The notes under the pieces: model-generated | Databases searched by the model: none | Seen by the model: the letters and a program-made list of their open reading frames with translations, nothing else | What the model was told of the DNA's origin: nothing | Part shown: positions 27,941 to 37,400 of the stretch, piece by piece | Numbering within the stretch: position 1 is the stretch's first letter | How the letters are laid out: each line of letters starts with the position of its first letter | Source: an uncultured bacterium | GTDB lineage: Bacteria > Cyanobacteriota > Vampirovibrionia > Gastranaerophilales > Gastranaerophilaceae | Reading direction: 5' to 3' | Length of the DNA: 56,352 nt | NCBI GenBank assembly: GCA_902797985.1 | Contig: CADBUZ010000015.1 | Location: forward strand, 1 to 56,352 | Made by a program: the position numbers and the translations under genes

Positions 27941-29308
27941 ATGGAGCGACAACGTCCTATTGAACAAGATAAAATAAAACGCAGAAGTAATTTTGACGCA
28001 GTAGAAGAAAATTTTACGGATGAACAAGCAAAAAATGAAGCATCAAGATGTTTGAATTGTAAAAACCCACGTTGTGTAAAAGGGTGCCCTGTTAATATTC
28101 AAATACCTGATTTTATAAAAGAAGTAAAAGAAGGTAATTTAAAAAAAGCAGGCGAAATAATCAGAGAAACAAGCATGCTTCCTTCTGTGTGCGGGCGAGT
28201 TTGTCCTCAAGAACGTCAATGTGAAGGGAATTGTGTTCTTGGAATAAGAGGCGAATCAGTTGCAATAGGTGCGTTAGAAAGATATGTTGGTGATAATACA
28301 AAGGCCGAAGAAGTAAAAATAACTCCATCAGGGAAAAAGGTCGCTGTTATTGGGTCAGGTTGTGCAGGAATTACTGCTGCTGCAGACCTTAGAAAGGCCG
28401 GTCATGATGTTGTTGTTTTTGAAGCACTTCATAAACTCGGCGGGGTTTTGAGATATGGTATTCCTCCTTTCAGACTCCCTAGAACAGTGTTAGATAAAGA
28501 AATAGAAAATCTTAAAAATATGGGTGTTGAGTTTAAGAAGAATGTAATTATTGGGAAATCTATTACTTTAAAACAGCTTGAGGAAGATGGTTTTGATGCA
28601 ATATTTATTTGCTCAGGTGCAGGTTTGCCAAAAATGATGAATATAAAAGGTGAAAACCTAAATAAAGTATTCTCTGCAAATGAGTTTTTAACGCGTGTTA
28701 ACCTTATGCAAGCTAATAATGAATCAACAGCAACCCCTCTCAAGGTCGGTGAAAAAGTTGCGGTTATCGGTGGAGGCAACGTAGCTATGGATGCGGCAAG
28801 AACAGCAGTCAGAGTTGGGTTTAAAGAAGTTTATATCGTTTATAGAAGAACGGAAAAAGAGTTGCCTGCAAGATTAGAAGAAATTCGCCACGCAAAAGAA
28901 GAAGGTGTTGTTTTTAAATTTCTTCACGCTCCTGTGGAAATTTTGGAAAAAGATGGATATGTCGCAGGCATGAAATTCGAAATTTGTGAGCTTGGTGAAC
29001 CTGATGAATCAGGTAGGCAAAGACCGATCGGAACAGGTGAATACACTGTTTTAGATGTGGATACGGTAATTGTTGCTCTTGGGACAGGGCCTAATCCTAT
29101 TATTCAATCTTCAGCTCATGATGATGGAATTGAGTTTGTAATGGACAGAAGAGGATATTTTACGGTTAATGAAGAAACAAGAGAAACTTCTATCCCTAAA
29201 ATATATGCAGGAGGTGACGTTGCTCCTGTCGGAACTTCTAATGCTATCAATGCTATGGGTGCAGGTAAAAAAGCTGCTAAAGCAATTAATGAATTTTTAT
29301 CAAAGTAG
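27941..29308 (+). CDS. gltD: NADPH-dependent glutamate synthase small subunit (GltD-like)
   Basis: 456 residues. The N-terminal domain has two cysteine clusters, CLNCKNPRC...C (37-49) and CGRVCPQERQCEGNC, for [4Fe-4S] centres. Then come the FAD site VIGSGCAG near residue 137, the NADPH site VIGGGNVA, and the C-terminal GGDVAPVG. It passes electrons from NADPH to the large subunit, giving glutamate from glutamine and 2-oxoglutarate. The large subunit is not in the window. Close paralogues are NfnB/SudA subunits, so a different partner is possible. GGGAGAG at 27928-27934 suits the ATG at 27941 (or 27938). Confidence 0.88.
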   Translation: MERQRPIEQDKIKRRSNFDAVEENFTDEQAKNEASRCLNCKNPRCVKGCPVNIQIPDFIKEVKEGNLKKAGEIIRETSMLPSVCGRVCPQERQCEGNCVLGIRGESVAIGALERYVGDNTKAEEVKITPSGKKVAVIGSGCAGITAAADLRKAGHDVVVFEALHKLGGVLRYGIPPFRLPRTVLDKEIENLKNMGVEFKKNVIIGKSITLKQLEEDGFDAIFICSGAGLPKMMNIKGENLNKVFSANEFLTRVNLMQANNESTATPLKVGEKVAVIGGGNVAMDAARTAVRVGFKEVYIVYRRTEKELPARLEEIRHAKEEGVVFKFLHAPVEILEKDGYVAGMKFEICELGEPDESGRQRPIGTGEYTVLDVDTVIVALGTGPNPIIQSSAHDDGIEFVMDRRGYFTVNEETRETSIPKIYAGGDVAPVGTSNAINAMGAGKKAAKAINEFLSK

Positions 29309-29323
29309 TTTGGAATGCTGAAA

Positions 29324-30418
29324 ATGAAAAAATATTTAAAAAAATTTGTTCTATTATCTATTGTATGTATGCTATTTGTAACACCTGTTTTTTCTTTGGA
29401 TTTAGACTCAACAGTCAATGATAATCAGCGAAAAAACTATTCAAAAACACAGAAAAAGGCAGCTGCGGTGCAGCAGCAGACACAAGAAAAACAGCAATCT
29501 CAGGTAACAAAACCTGTTCAAACTGTGACTAAGCGTGAAGAACAAAATATAAAACCAACAGTCGAAATAAAACAGGTGATTGAGGAACCTAAGAAAACTG
29601 TTATAAAACAGGACTTGCCGACAGTTCCAAGTTTACCTGCAAAGGCAACCAGTCCGACTGTTGTCAAAATAAATAAACAATATAGCGGTAAAGTTCCAAA
29701 TGAGAATGCAATTATTCCTTGTAATGATATCAAGGTGTCAGACTTAATTATAGATACAAATGTGGTTAAAGCAAAAACTGCTAAAGCAACTTCTTCAAAA
29801 CAAAAGAGGACGACAGCATATTCAACCTCAAAATACAGAACAGTTAAACTAGCAAGGGGAACACAGTTTCGTGCTATATGCCAAACAAAAATTACAGATT
29901 ATTTGAGAGAAGGTAATACTGTTGTGTTTACAACAACACAACAGGTAAGAACCCCATATCTTACTATTCCTCAAAATACAAAATTAACAGCAAGAGTAGT
30001 AGATGCTCACGAACCGCAGATGTCTTGTAATGGCGGACTTGTTGGTTTGAGAATAGTTTCTGCAAATATAAACGGATACAATCAAACTTTAAAAGGCGGT
30101 ATTATAAAAATAAAAACAGATAATATTTATTTCAGTAATTTAAAAGGAGAACATACATATTGGAAAACAACCTGCAAAAAAGCTAAATGGGGACAAAATA
30201 TTTTTTCTAAGTGGTCGAGAACATCTCGTGAACTTGCGAATAACGGAGCCGGGGTAATTATAGCACCATTTCCATATATTGGCGGATGTATTTTATCTGC
30301 GGCAAGTACAATATCTTCTCCTGTAACTGCACTACTCGGAAAAGGCGGTCATTTATCAATACCTGCAAAAACTGCTTTTACTATAAAATTATATGATGAT
30401 GCTTATATCAGATATTAG
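29324..30418 (+). CDS. Secreted protein with a Q/K-rich linker
   Basis: 364 residues. Signal peptide MKKYLKKFVLLSIVCMLF ends near VFS, then about 100 residues rich in Gln, Lys, Pro and Thr form a flexible linker, then a beta-rich C-terminal domain with LARGTQFRAICQTKI and LTIPQNTKLTARVVD, a pattern seen in beta-barrel domains of some secretion or envelope proteins. Family unknown. It begins 15 bp after gltD (an ATG at 29315 is also possible), so it may be cotranscribed. Its last 11 bp overlap the end of the convergent lipoprotein gene. Confidence 0.75.
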   Translation: MKKYLKKFVLLSIVCMLFVTPVFSLDLDSTVNDNQRKNYSKTQKKAAAVQQQTQEKQQSQVTKPVQTVTKREEQNIKPTVEIKQVIEEPKKTVIKQDLPTVPSLPAKATSPTVVKINKQYSGKVPNENAIIPCNDIKVSDLIIDTNVVKAKTAKATSSKQKRTTAYSTSKYRTVKLARGTQFRAICQTKITDYLREGNTVVFTTTQQVRTPYLTIPQNTKLTARVVDAHEPQMSCNGGLVGLRIVSANINGYNQTLKGGIIKIKTDNIYFSNLKGEHTYWKTTCKKAKWGQNIFSKWSRTSRELANNGAGVIIAPFPYIGGCILSAASTISSPVTALLGKGGHLSIPAKTAFTIKLYDDAYIRY

Positions 30419-30887
30419 TCTGTCCATAATATTGTACAGGGATACATAAATCTTTTCCTGTTCTGGAATATATTTCTACATCTGTAATTATAGCTTTTTG
30501 ATTTTTATATTTTTTTGTATAATCATTTTTCATTACAGGAATAATATCAAAACCGCCACCTGATTTTGGTAACATAATGTTTTCTAAATGTTGACCTGTT
30601 TTTACTTTAGGAGTTTGTTTGTCTGCGATAGTATTCATAAATTTCACATATTTTGGAGGATTTGTATAAATTTCATCAGATATTTTTAAAGTATCATTTC
30701 CAAAAAAATGATATGTCGTATCATTTAATACTTTTTTAGACTCATTGGAAATAGAGTCTAATTTTTTTACAAGCTCTTTTGGTACTTCATTTTGCGGAAT
30801 CTTACGCAAAGGTTGTTTAGTACAAGAAAGGGTATTTGCTGCAATTGTACATAAAATTCCTGTTTTTATAATATTTCCTATCTTCAT
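30408..30887 (-). CDS. Small putative lipoprotein
   Basis: 159 residues. A short signal peptide ends with TLSC, C22 being the probable lipidated cysteine. The mature part is hydrophilic and mixed in charge without a known domain. It overlaps the convergent secreted-protein gene by 11 bp at its 3' end and lies 8 bp after the PHP gene, so it is probably in an operon with it. Confidence 0.75.
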   Translation of the reverse strand: MKIGNIIKTGILCTIAANTLSCTKQPLRKIPQNEVPKELVKKLDSISNESKKVLNDTTYHFFGNDTLKISDEIYTNPPKYVKFMNTIADKQTPKVKTGQHLENIMLPKSGGGFDIIPVMKNDYTKKYKNQKAIITDVEIYSRTGKDLCIPVQYYGQTNI

Positions 30888-30895
30888 AACAAAAA

Positions 30896-32440
30896 CTACC
30901 TTATAAAAATATTCATACCATGAGTGTCTGCACTACCAGTTTTAAATAATTTGAATACTTTACTTATATTATCCATAAATTTTATTGTTTCAGGCTTTTC
31001 TTTAAACTCTTTTCTTAAAGGTTTGTATGACTGATAATATGCTTCAAAAAACTTTGCTTTTTCTTTGCATCCTTTTTTGAAATTTGAAAATAAAGATTCA
31101 AGAAAATCGCATCGTTTTTCTTCATTTTTTACGTTTTTCAATGTGTCAATCGGATGAGCAATTCCAATTAATACTTTTTTTTGCCCTTTTAATCCATTAT
31201 ATAATGTTTCAAATGTAGGCATATAATTATGTTTTGGTTCTATACCGATTTTATATTCTTCAAGATTATTCTTAAGAGCTTGATGATAATCTGCTAATTT
31301 TCCTTGATTTAGTTTTTTTTCTAACAAATCTTTAACAGATTCTTCTTTTATATCTGTATAGACAGAAATAAACTCAGGCAATGATTTTTCAGGAGAAAGA
31401 ACTCTGTTATTACCGTCAATAGAGGTGCGGAATTCTTTTAACATTAGCATAAAGTCGTCTGATTCAGTAGGGACATTATGTTTTTTTAATTCTTTCGTAA
31501 TATTTTTATCTTTTAAAATAACTTCTTCCACTGCGAACTTTGTATCAAAATAGCTGGTCATTGCATTGTGTATGCCAAGTATGTTTTTATTAACAGCATT
31601 GTATTGATGTTTTGCTTCTTGTACACTGTAGAAATTATCTTTTCCAAAAATATTTTTATAGGTTTCATTTGCAGAATCTACCATCATTTTTTGGATGCCA
31701 AGTTTCTTTTCTTTTGTTCCGTCAATAAAAGATTTAAAAGTTTTTTCATTAGGATCAATTCCATATACTAAAACGTGAACATTTGTAGGTTTTTCCCCAA
31801 CAAGATCGGGTGAAATGTTATTAAAGGTTGTCATCTCTGCACCTAATACAACCCTTAAGTTTCTGTATTTATACGGATTTCTCTCTATGATTTTTATAGC
31901 TTCTTGCGCACTTTCCGTAGTATCGTGGTCGGTAATTCCTACAACGAACGGTTCGGCTTTTTTTAGCTTATCATTCGCTACGTCATTTGCATAAATAGCT
32001 GCTTTATCTAATAATTCTTTTACTGTTAGCGAACCATCTGATGCAACTGTGTGCATGTGCATATTTGCTCGCATATCACCATTGTTTACATTTTTCCAAT
32101 TTTCACCGGTTGAAAAATTGGCTTCATCTTTTTGAAAATCTGACATTATTTTTTTTATTTCTTGAGGACCGACAATTGATCTGATTTTATGTTGATCTTT
32201 TGGATTTAAACCTGCATTAATAAGCAGTTGCTCTCTATATTTAATATCTGCAGGGAACTGTTGAGTTTCTTTTTTTAATTTATCCATTGAATAAATATGA
32301 ACCATCGCAGCTCCGTAATTTTCGTTGAAAAATGCATCACTACCTTTAAACGAAGGAGTCTGGGTAACTGTTCGTTTTTTCGTTGAATGTATCTGTTGTA
32401 TATTGTTGTTGATTTGTTGAGTTACTATAGATATTTTCAT
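30896..32440 (-). CDS. PHP-domain phosphoesterase with N-terminal PSFKG motif
   Basis: 514 residues. The PHP metal site is clear: MHMHTVASDGS (H128, H130), TDHDTTE (D171, H172, D173), GAEMTTF near 200, IAHPID near 430 and SADTHG near 503. The domain starts only at about residue 120 and contains a long insertion before the last motifs. Residues 29-33 are PSFKG, a short motif in the unstructured start that also occurs, in similar form, in other unrelated proteins here. PHP enzymes hydrolyse phosphate esters such as histidinol phosphate or nucleotides. The substrate is unknown. No ribosome binding site precedes the ATG and a TATAAC box ends 8 nt before it. Confidence 0.88.
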   Translation of the reverse strand: MKISIVTQQINNNIQQIHSTKKRTVTQTPSFKGSDAFFNENYGAAMVHIYSMDKLKKETQQFPADIKYREQLLINAGLNPKDQHKIRSIVGPQEIKKIMSDFQKDEANFSTGENWKNVNNGDMRANMHMHTVASDGSLTVKELLDKAAIYANDVANDKLKKAEPFVVGITDHDTTESAQEAIKIIERNPYKYRNLRVVLGAEMTTFNNISPDLVGEKPTNVHVLVYGIDPNEKTFKSFIDGTKEKKLGIQKMMVDSANETYKNIFGKDNFYSVQEAKHQYNAVNKNILGIHNAMTSYFDTKFAVEEVILKDKNITKELKKHNVPTESDDFMLMLKEFRTSIDGNNRVLSPEKSLPEFISVYTDIKEESVKDLLEKKLNQGKLADYHQALKNNLEEYKIGIEPKHNYMPTFETLYNGLKGQKKVLIGIAHPIDTLKNVKNEEKRCDFLESLFSNFKKGCKEKAKFFEAYYQSYKPLRKEFKEKPETIKFMDNISKVFKLFKTGSADTHGMNIFIR

Positions 32441-32448
32441 TAGATATA

Positions 32449-32454
32449 GTTATA
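32449..32454 (-). promoter_or_regulatory. Probable -10 box of the PHP gene
   Basis: TATAAC on the minus strand lies 8 nt before the start codon, giving a near-leaderless mRNA if used. The -35 region was not identified. Confidence 0.4.
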
Positions 32455-32562
32455 AATTGATACTGTACAGATATATAGTAACATAAATCGCTAAAAATAA
32501 AACTATTTATTAAATATATTTAACAAAATAGCAAATAAAAATTTTACACGTATTAAATAAAT

Positions 32563-33384
32563 ATGTTAATATCTTCTCCTATGTCTAATCAGTATAATTT
32601 CACCGGCAAAAAAGTCAAAAGCAATAAACTTGCCGATCATACAAGTACCGGTTTAAAAACACAACTTGGAGAAGAAAATCTTTCAATAATTGAAAAAATA
32701 TATAAACTTGGAAAACAAGAAGGGGTAGAAACATACATTTTCGGAGGTGGAGTAAGAGATATATTGATTGGGAAAAAACCTCACGATATTGATGTTATTG
32801 TTACAGGAGATGCTATAACATTCACTCAAGCGTTGAAAGAAAATTATAAGGATGTTTTTCATTCTGTAAAGCTGAAACATAAAGTTAAAAGAGCAGTTGC
32901 GTATTCTAAAACTACAGATGTAGATATTGTTCCTTTACATCCCAACGGAGATAGAATAACTGATAAAAATCAACTTAGACGTGCACTTTATACAAAATCA
33001 AGTCAAAGCGATTATAAAATGAATTCGATGTTTATAAAAGTTGGGGAAAATGAGAATGGTTCGCTAAAATTAAAATTAATAGATATTTTTGGTGCAAAAA
33101 AAGATTTGAAAAAAAATAAGTTATCAGTGACTAAAAGTTTAGACAAACAAAAAAATCCTGTACAGGGTATGAGAGGATTAAGATTTTTACAAAGATATGA
33201 CATGAAGCTTGAGCCAAATGCAAAAGATTGGATAAAGGAGTGCATTCAACAACCGCATCCTAAAGATATATCATATCGACTAAGATTGATTAAAGAAATG
33301 TATAAATATTTAACTCAAGATAAAAACATTTTTAAAACAATAAAAAATATAATAGATTTTAAATTGTTAAAAATGTTTATCTAA
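32563..33384 (+). CDS. Class II poly(A)/CCA-type nucleotidyltransferase, short form
   Basis: 273 residues. The head domain of tRNA nucleotidyltransferase/poly(A) polymerase is visible: IFGGGVRD (60-66), the metal-binding pair D75 and D77 in HDIDVIV, then RRALYTKSSQSDYKMNSMFI, and RGLRFLQRY. The helical body of a full CCA enzyme (400 residues or more) is mostly missing. The first 20 residues carry NFTGKK, a short motif shared with neighbouring unrelated proteins. Activity on tRNA is uncertain. No ribosome binding site is seen. It ends 2 bp before the convergent transporter gene. Confidence 0.82.
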   Translation: MLISSPMSNQYNFTGKKVKSNKLADHTSTGLKTQLGEENLSIIEKIYKLGKQEGVETYIFGGGVRDILIGKKPHDIDVIVTGDAITFTQALKENYKDVFHSVKLKHKVKRAVAYSKTTDVDIVPLHPNGDRITDKNQLRRALYTKSSQSDYKMNSMFIKVGENENGSLKLKLIDIFGAKKDLKKNKLSVTKSLDKQKNPVQGMRGLRFLQRYDMKLEPNAKDWIKECIQQPHPKDISYRLRLIKEMYKYLTQDKNIFKTIKNIIDFKLLKMFI

Positions 33385-33386
33385 AA

Positions 33387-34571
33387 TTATTCTTCTTTTA
33401 AATATTTAACAACATAAGATGATATTGCAGGCATTACGGATAAAATAATAAGAACATTTGTGATTCCGAATTTTTCTGCACAAAGTCCAATAAATGATAA
33501 ACAAACAGCAACAATTCCCCAAGCAAAACCGTTCATAAATCCTGCAACAATACTTTTATATTGAGGTAATATTTTTTGTCCCATTACCATTGTAACAGGT
33601 TGAGCCAACATTGTCGTATATCCTATAATTACAAAAGTTATTAATGAAAAAATCGGATGAAGTTTATAAGTGTAATGGAAAACTAAAATCATTGGCAAGG
33701 TTGCTATCATGGAAAAATATAGTAGTTTTTTAGTGCCTAAAGCCACTTCAATACTTCTGCTTGTCCAAGAACCAATTCCTCCTGCCAGTACAAATAAAAA
33801 TAGTGCCGTTCCTATGTACATAGGAGAATAATGCATTTCGTTCTTCCATAAAAATGGTAACAAAGTACAACAACTCGTTGTAACAAATACCTTCATCATT
33901 GAAATTAACATTAAAAGGTTCATTGTTTTGTTTTTTAAGATAGTAACAAAAGTTTCTTTGAATTTAATATGTTTCGGTTGCGGATATATATTTGACAGTT
34001 TAGGTACGCAAGCAAACATAGAAAATGCAAGAGTTAAACCCAAAAGAGAGGTTAAAGGCATTATTGACATATCAAAATACTGAGTAATACCGGTAGCAAT
34101 TAAAGGTCCAAAGGCAAAGCCTAAAGAGCCCATACTGATAAAAACTCCCATTTTTCTGGCACCACTGTCATCAGTTCCGGCAAACTTACTTACAAATCCG
34201 GAGGATTGAGGGTGGAAAAAACTACTTCCCAGACTACCCAGTATGACAAATAATACAAGTACATATACACTTGGAGCTAATGGCATAAGAGGGATAAAAA
34301 CAGATGTTAATATCAACCCCCAAAATATAAACATACGCTTCAACATATTATCAGCAAAAAATCCAAAAATTGGTTGAAGCATAGATGAAAATATATTTGA
34401 AATACTCAATACAAGTGTTGCAATCGGCAATGCAAAGCCTAAATGCTCTGCAATATATGGCATTATAGGATTAACAAATCCTGTATATACATCGTTCATA
34501 AAGTGTCCGGCTGAAAGCCAACTTATTGCACTTTTGGTTTTCTTATTTTGTATCAAGTGTTCTTCTTGCAT
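33387..34571 (-). CDS. MFS exporter similar to fosmidomycin-resistance protein Fsr
   Basis: 394 residues with twelve hydrophobic segments. GHFMNDVYTGFVNPIMPYIAE at residues 22-42 and FFHPQSSGFVSK near 115 are typical of the Fsr-type MFS family. It begins 8 bp after the alcohol dehydrogenase gene, so the two share an operon. Whether it exports a drug or a metabolite made by the neighbouring enzyme is unknown. Confidence 0.87.
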   Translation of the reverse strand: MQEEHLIQNKKTKSAISWLSAGHFMNDVYTGFVNPIMPYIAEHLGFALPIATLVLSISNIFSSMLQPIFGFFADNMLKRMFIFWGLILTSVFIPLMPLAPSVYVLVLFVILGSLGSSFFHPQSSGFVSKFAGTDDSGARKMGVFISMGSLGFAFGPLIATGITQYFDMSIMPLTSLLGLTLAFSMFACVPKLSNIYPQPKHIKFKETFVTILKNKTMNLLMLISMMKVFVTTSCCTLLPFLWKNEMHYSPMYIGTALFLFVLAGGIGSWTSRSIEVALGTKKLLYFSMIATLPMILVFHYTYKLHPIFSLITFVIIGYTTMLAQPVTMVMGQKILPQYKSIVAGFMNGFAWGIVAVCLSFIGLCAEKFGITNVLIILSVMPAISSYVVKYLKEE

Positions 34572-34579
34572 ATTATTTG

Positions 34580-35551
34580 TTAAAACCTAATTAATACCTT
34601 AACAGTTTCTTTTGATTTATTAGCTTCGAAAGCTTCTATAGCTTTTTCAACAGGATAAATTTCAGAAATAAACGGTTTAAAATCTATTCTATGGTTTTTC
34701 AAAAGTCTTAGGGCCGGTACAAACTGTCCGCATCTTGAACCTAAAACTGTTATTTCATTTATAACAATTGGCGCAAGATTAAGCTCTTTTCCTGTTGCAA
34801 TTGTGCTTTTTAAAACGAGTACTCCTCTTGGTTTTACCAGACCTAAGGAAGTTTCAAATCCTGATACTGATCCTGTAGCTTCTACAACAACATCATATGA
34901 ATTATCAACTTTTGTATCAGATAATAGTTGTGTTTTAACACCTTGATTTTTTGCTATATCTAGTTTGTTTTGATGTTTCCCTACTAATGTTACATCTAAT
35001 CCTTGAGCAAATAATGTTAAAGCTGTTGTTAATCCTAATTTTCCATCACCCAGTACAACAACCTTTTGAATAGGTTGGATGTGGAGTTGTTCTGTTATTT
35101 CACAAGCTGCAGCCAGCGGTTCTACAAATACAGCTTGTTCGTCTTCAACTTCATCAGGAATTTCAAATATAACATTCAACGGCATTGTTACATATTCTGC
35201 GAAACATCCGTCCTTCTTCCAAATGCCAAGCGTATGACGGTTTGGGCAATGACGATAATTTTTAACGGCACACCACTCACAGTTTGGATCATCGCAACCG
35301 TAACTTATCTCAGCCGTTACTCTTTTCCCTAATAAGGACTTATCGTCATCATTAATTTCTTCTACAACACCAATAAACTCATGACCTAATACACCGTTAT
35401 AGCCCATATATCCCTTTGTTATTTCATAATCGGTATTACAAATGCCTGCTAATGTTACTCTAATCAGAGCTTCTCCTTTTTGAGGAGTTGGTTTTTTATA
35501 ATTATTATCTAATCTTAATCCTTCTTTATCACTAAATACAACTGCTTTCAT
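34580..35551 (-). CDS. Zinc-dependent alcohol dehydrogenase (MDR family)
   Basis: 323 residues. Catalytic-zinc residues appear in CNTDYE (residue 38) and GHE (near 56). A structural-zinc-like cysteine cluster lies in GCDDPNCEWC and RHC near 90-105. The NAD(P) fold follows, with VVLGDGKLGL near 175. The usual length is 340-350, so loops are short. It lies 8 bp upstream of the exporter gene in the same direction. Substrate unknown. It resembles sorbitol/threonine-type or Zn-alcohol dehydrogenases. Confidence 0.88.
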   Translation of the reverse strand: MKAVVFSDKEGLRLDNNYKKPTPQKGEALIRVTLAGICNTDYEITKGYMGYNGVLGHEFIGVVEEINDDDKSLLGKRVTAEISYGCDDPNCEWCAVKNYRHCPNRHTLGIWKKDGCFAEYVTMPLNVIFEIPDEVEDEQAVFVEPLAAACEITEQLHIQPIQKVVVLGDGKLGLTTALTLFAQGLDVTLVGKHQNKLDIAKNQGVKTQLLSDTKVDNSYDVVVEATGSVSGFETSLGLVKPRGVLVLKSTIATGKELNLAPIVINEITVLGSRCGQFVPALRLLKNHRIDFKPFISEIYPVEKAIEAFEANKSKETVKVLIRF

Positions 35552-35622
35552 CTATATTTCTCCCTTATCTATGTTTTATATTTAAATTTTAAAATAACAA
35601 AATCAAAATGTCCAATGAATGA

Positions 35623-36642
35623 TTATGAACATTTTGATTTATCAATACTGTTTTTACCCAGTTTTTCCGCCACATAAGTTGAAATAAAAGGTATTACACC
35701 ATAATAAATCATTCCCATAATTAATGCTGGTTTTGCTATCTTTATACCCTCTACGTATTTTTCTAATTTTGGAGAATTTTTATTAACTTCCCTAAATCTG
35801 TCTATAAATTTCTCCGTAGGTTTATCTAATGCTTTATCAACTACATAACTGCTTGCAATACTCAATCCTGTCGAGATTCCGGCATTATAACAAAGAGTGT
35901 TTTTCCTTTTTTCTTCTATTTTTTTGTTGTTTTTAGTTTGAACAATAAAAGTGGTTGTTGCAACGCCATCTGTTAATGCTGCAATATGCATAGGATAATT
36001 CGTATCTTTGTATTTGTTTGCAAAATCCTGAACACTCTTTGTGTCCAGTACTTTGCTGATACCTTTTGCTATTTTACCGACATTAGACTTGCCTGTAAAA
36101 GTTATATTATTTTTGCAAGATTGGATGTTGTTTTGTTTGATAGATGTTTTGTTATCTGTTTCAGACGTAGGTTTTTTTGATAAAAGACCGTACATAATAG
36201 GAGGGATTAATGCACATGTAATAAGTGCCTTTGGAACTGCTGCTACAGCTCCTATCCCTAATTTAAATAATTGTGTTGCAAATTGGTATCCTTTAGATGA
36301 TGCTAAAGGTTTTGAATTTTCTTTTAAGGCATTTATCGTTGATTGTTTTAAATATTTTTTAGGATTTTTATTTATTTTTTCTATATTTCGTGTAATCGGC
36401 AATGTTGCGCCAACCATTAAGCCAAATCCTACTGTAGCAGATGCAATTGACTTTGCACATGCCAACTTTTTATTTTCTTTATCTGTTTTTGGGGTTGCAA
36501 ATATAGAAACAGGTCGTACTACTGTTGATAAGGCCAATGATGTACCCGCAGCAAACAAAGAACCATTATTTGCTGCTAATTCCAGTCCGCTTTTTAATAG
36601 CTTGCTTTTATATATACAATTCCCCGAAAAATTTACTTTCAT
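35623..36642 (-). CDS. Membrane protein of unknown function with F-[ST]-G motifs
   Basis: 339 residues with several glycine- and alanine-rich hydrophobic segments (about 27-48, 66-83, 126-155, 240-262, 305-325). It starts MKVNFSGN and carries a second copy, ITFTGKS, at 180-186, between two similar-looking halves, as if two units had been joined. I do not recognise a family. A similar architecture occurs in the protein at 47661-48632. Start ATG at 36642. Confidence 0.7.
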   Translation of the reverse strand: MKVNFSGNCIYKSKLLKSGLELAANNGSLFAAGTSLALSTVVRPVSIFATPKTDKENKKLACAKSIASATVGFGLMVGATLPITRNIEKINKNPKKYLKQSTINALKENSKPLASSKGYQFATQLFKLGIGAVAAVPKALITCALIPPIMYGLLSKKPTSETDNKTSIKQNNIQSCKNNITFTGKSNVGKIAKGISKVLDTKSVQDFANKYKDTNYPMHIAALTDGVATTTFIVQTKNNKKIEEKRKNTLCYNAGISTGLSIASSYVVDKALDKPTEKFIDRFREVNKNSPKLEKYVEGIKIAKPALIMGMIYYGVIPFISTYVAEKLGKNSIDKSKCS

Positions 36643-36664
36643 CTATGTTTATTAGATAACATAA

Positions 36665-36695
36665 ATATAGTGAATAGTGAATAGTGAATAGTGAA
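36665..36695. repeat. Heptanucleotide tandem repeat
   Basis: Four copies of the 7-bp unit AGTGAAT run into the pnuC start region. Each copy supplies a GTG, and only the one at 36684 is in frame with pnuC. A similar but degenerate GTGAATA-rich stretch occurs near 50917-50942. Confidence 0.85.
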
Positions 36696-37400
36696 TTGAT
36701 AAAATCTTTAATAAAACAAGAATTTAAAAATTGGAAAATATCTGAAATAATTGGGATTGCATTATTTTTGGCAGTTATACTATTCAATGCAACAGTTATG
36801 CATGATAATACAATCGCTGTTATATCTGCAATTTGCGGAATGTTGTATACAGTATTTGCAGGTAAAGGCAAAATTTCGTGTTATATATTTGGGCTTACCG
36901 GTTCAGGTTTTTATACTTACCTAGCCTTTTCTAACAGTCTGTGGGGGAATCTTGCCCTTTATATTTTATACTATATACCTATGCAAATTCTTGGAATTTT
37001 TAAATGGAAAAAACATCTGAAACCTGTTTCTAATGAGATATATAAAACATTTTTACCTAAAAAAAACAGGATAATTATTGGAATAATATCAATATTGTTA
37101 TGTTTTATTTTTGCAATAATTTTATATTATACAAAAGACAGTTATCCTGTATTAGACGGGGTAGTTACGGCGTTATCAATAACAGGAATGTATTTAACAA
37201 TAAAACGTGCCATAGAACAATGGTTTGTATGGGGTATTGTTAATGCAATTTCTGTTGTGATTTGGATAAATATAACATTGAACGGCGGAAAAACTTTATC
37301 AACCTCTGTTATGTGGCTTGGATATTTGTTACTTGCTGTTTATTTTTACAAAGAGTGGGAAAAAGAAATAAAATCACAAACATCTATTCTTCACAAATGA
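36684..37400 (+). CDS. pnuC: Nicotinamide mononucleotide/riboside transporter PnuC
   Basis: 238 residues, about seven hydrophobic segments. The PnuC features are visible: LYTVFAGKGKISCYIFGLTG near residue 53, YIPMQILGIFKWKKH near 95, LYYTKDSYPVLDGVVTALSITG near 144, and WGIVNAISVVIW near 183. It imports NAD precursors. The start is a GTG at 36684 inside a heptamer repeat, or a TTG at 36696. No good ribosome binding site is seen. It overlaps the end of the convergent glycosyltransferase by 17 bp. Confidence 0.88.
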   Translation: MNSELIKSLIKQEFKNWKISEIIGIALFLAVILFNATVMHDNTIAVISAICGMLYTVFAGKGKISCYIFGLTGSGFYTYLAFSNSLWGNLALYILYYIPMQILGIFKWKKHLKPVSNEIYKTFLPKKNRIIIGIISILLCFIFAIILYYTKDSYPVLDGVVTALSITGMYLTIKRAIEQWFVWGIVNAISVVIWINITLNGGKTLSTSVMWLGYLLLAVYFYKEWEKEIKSQTSILHK

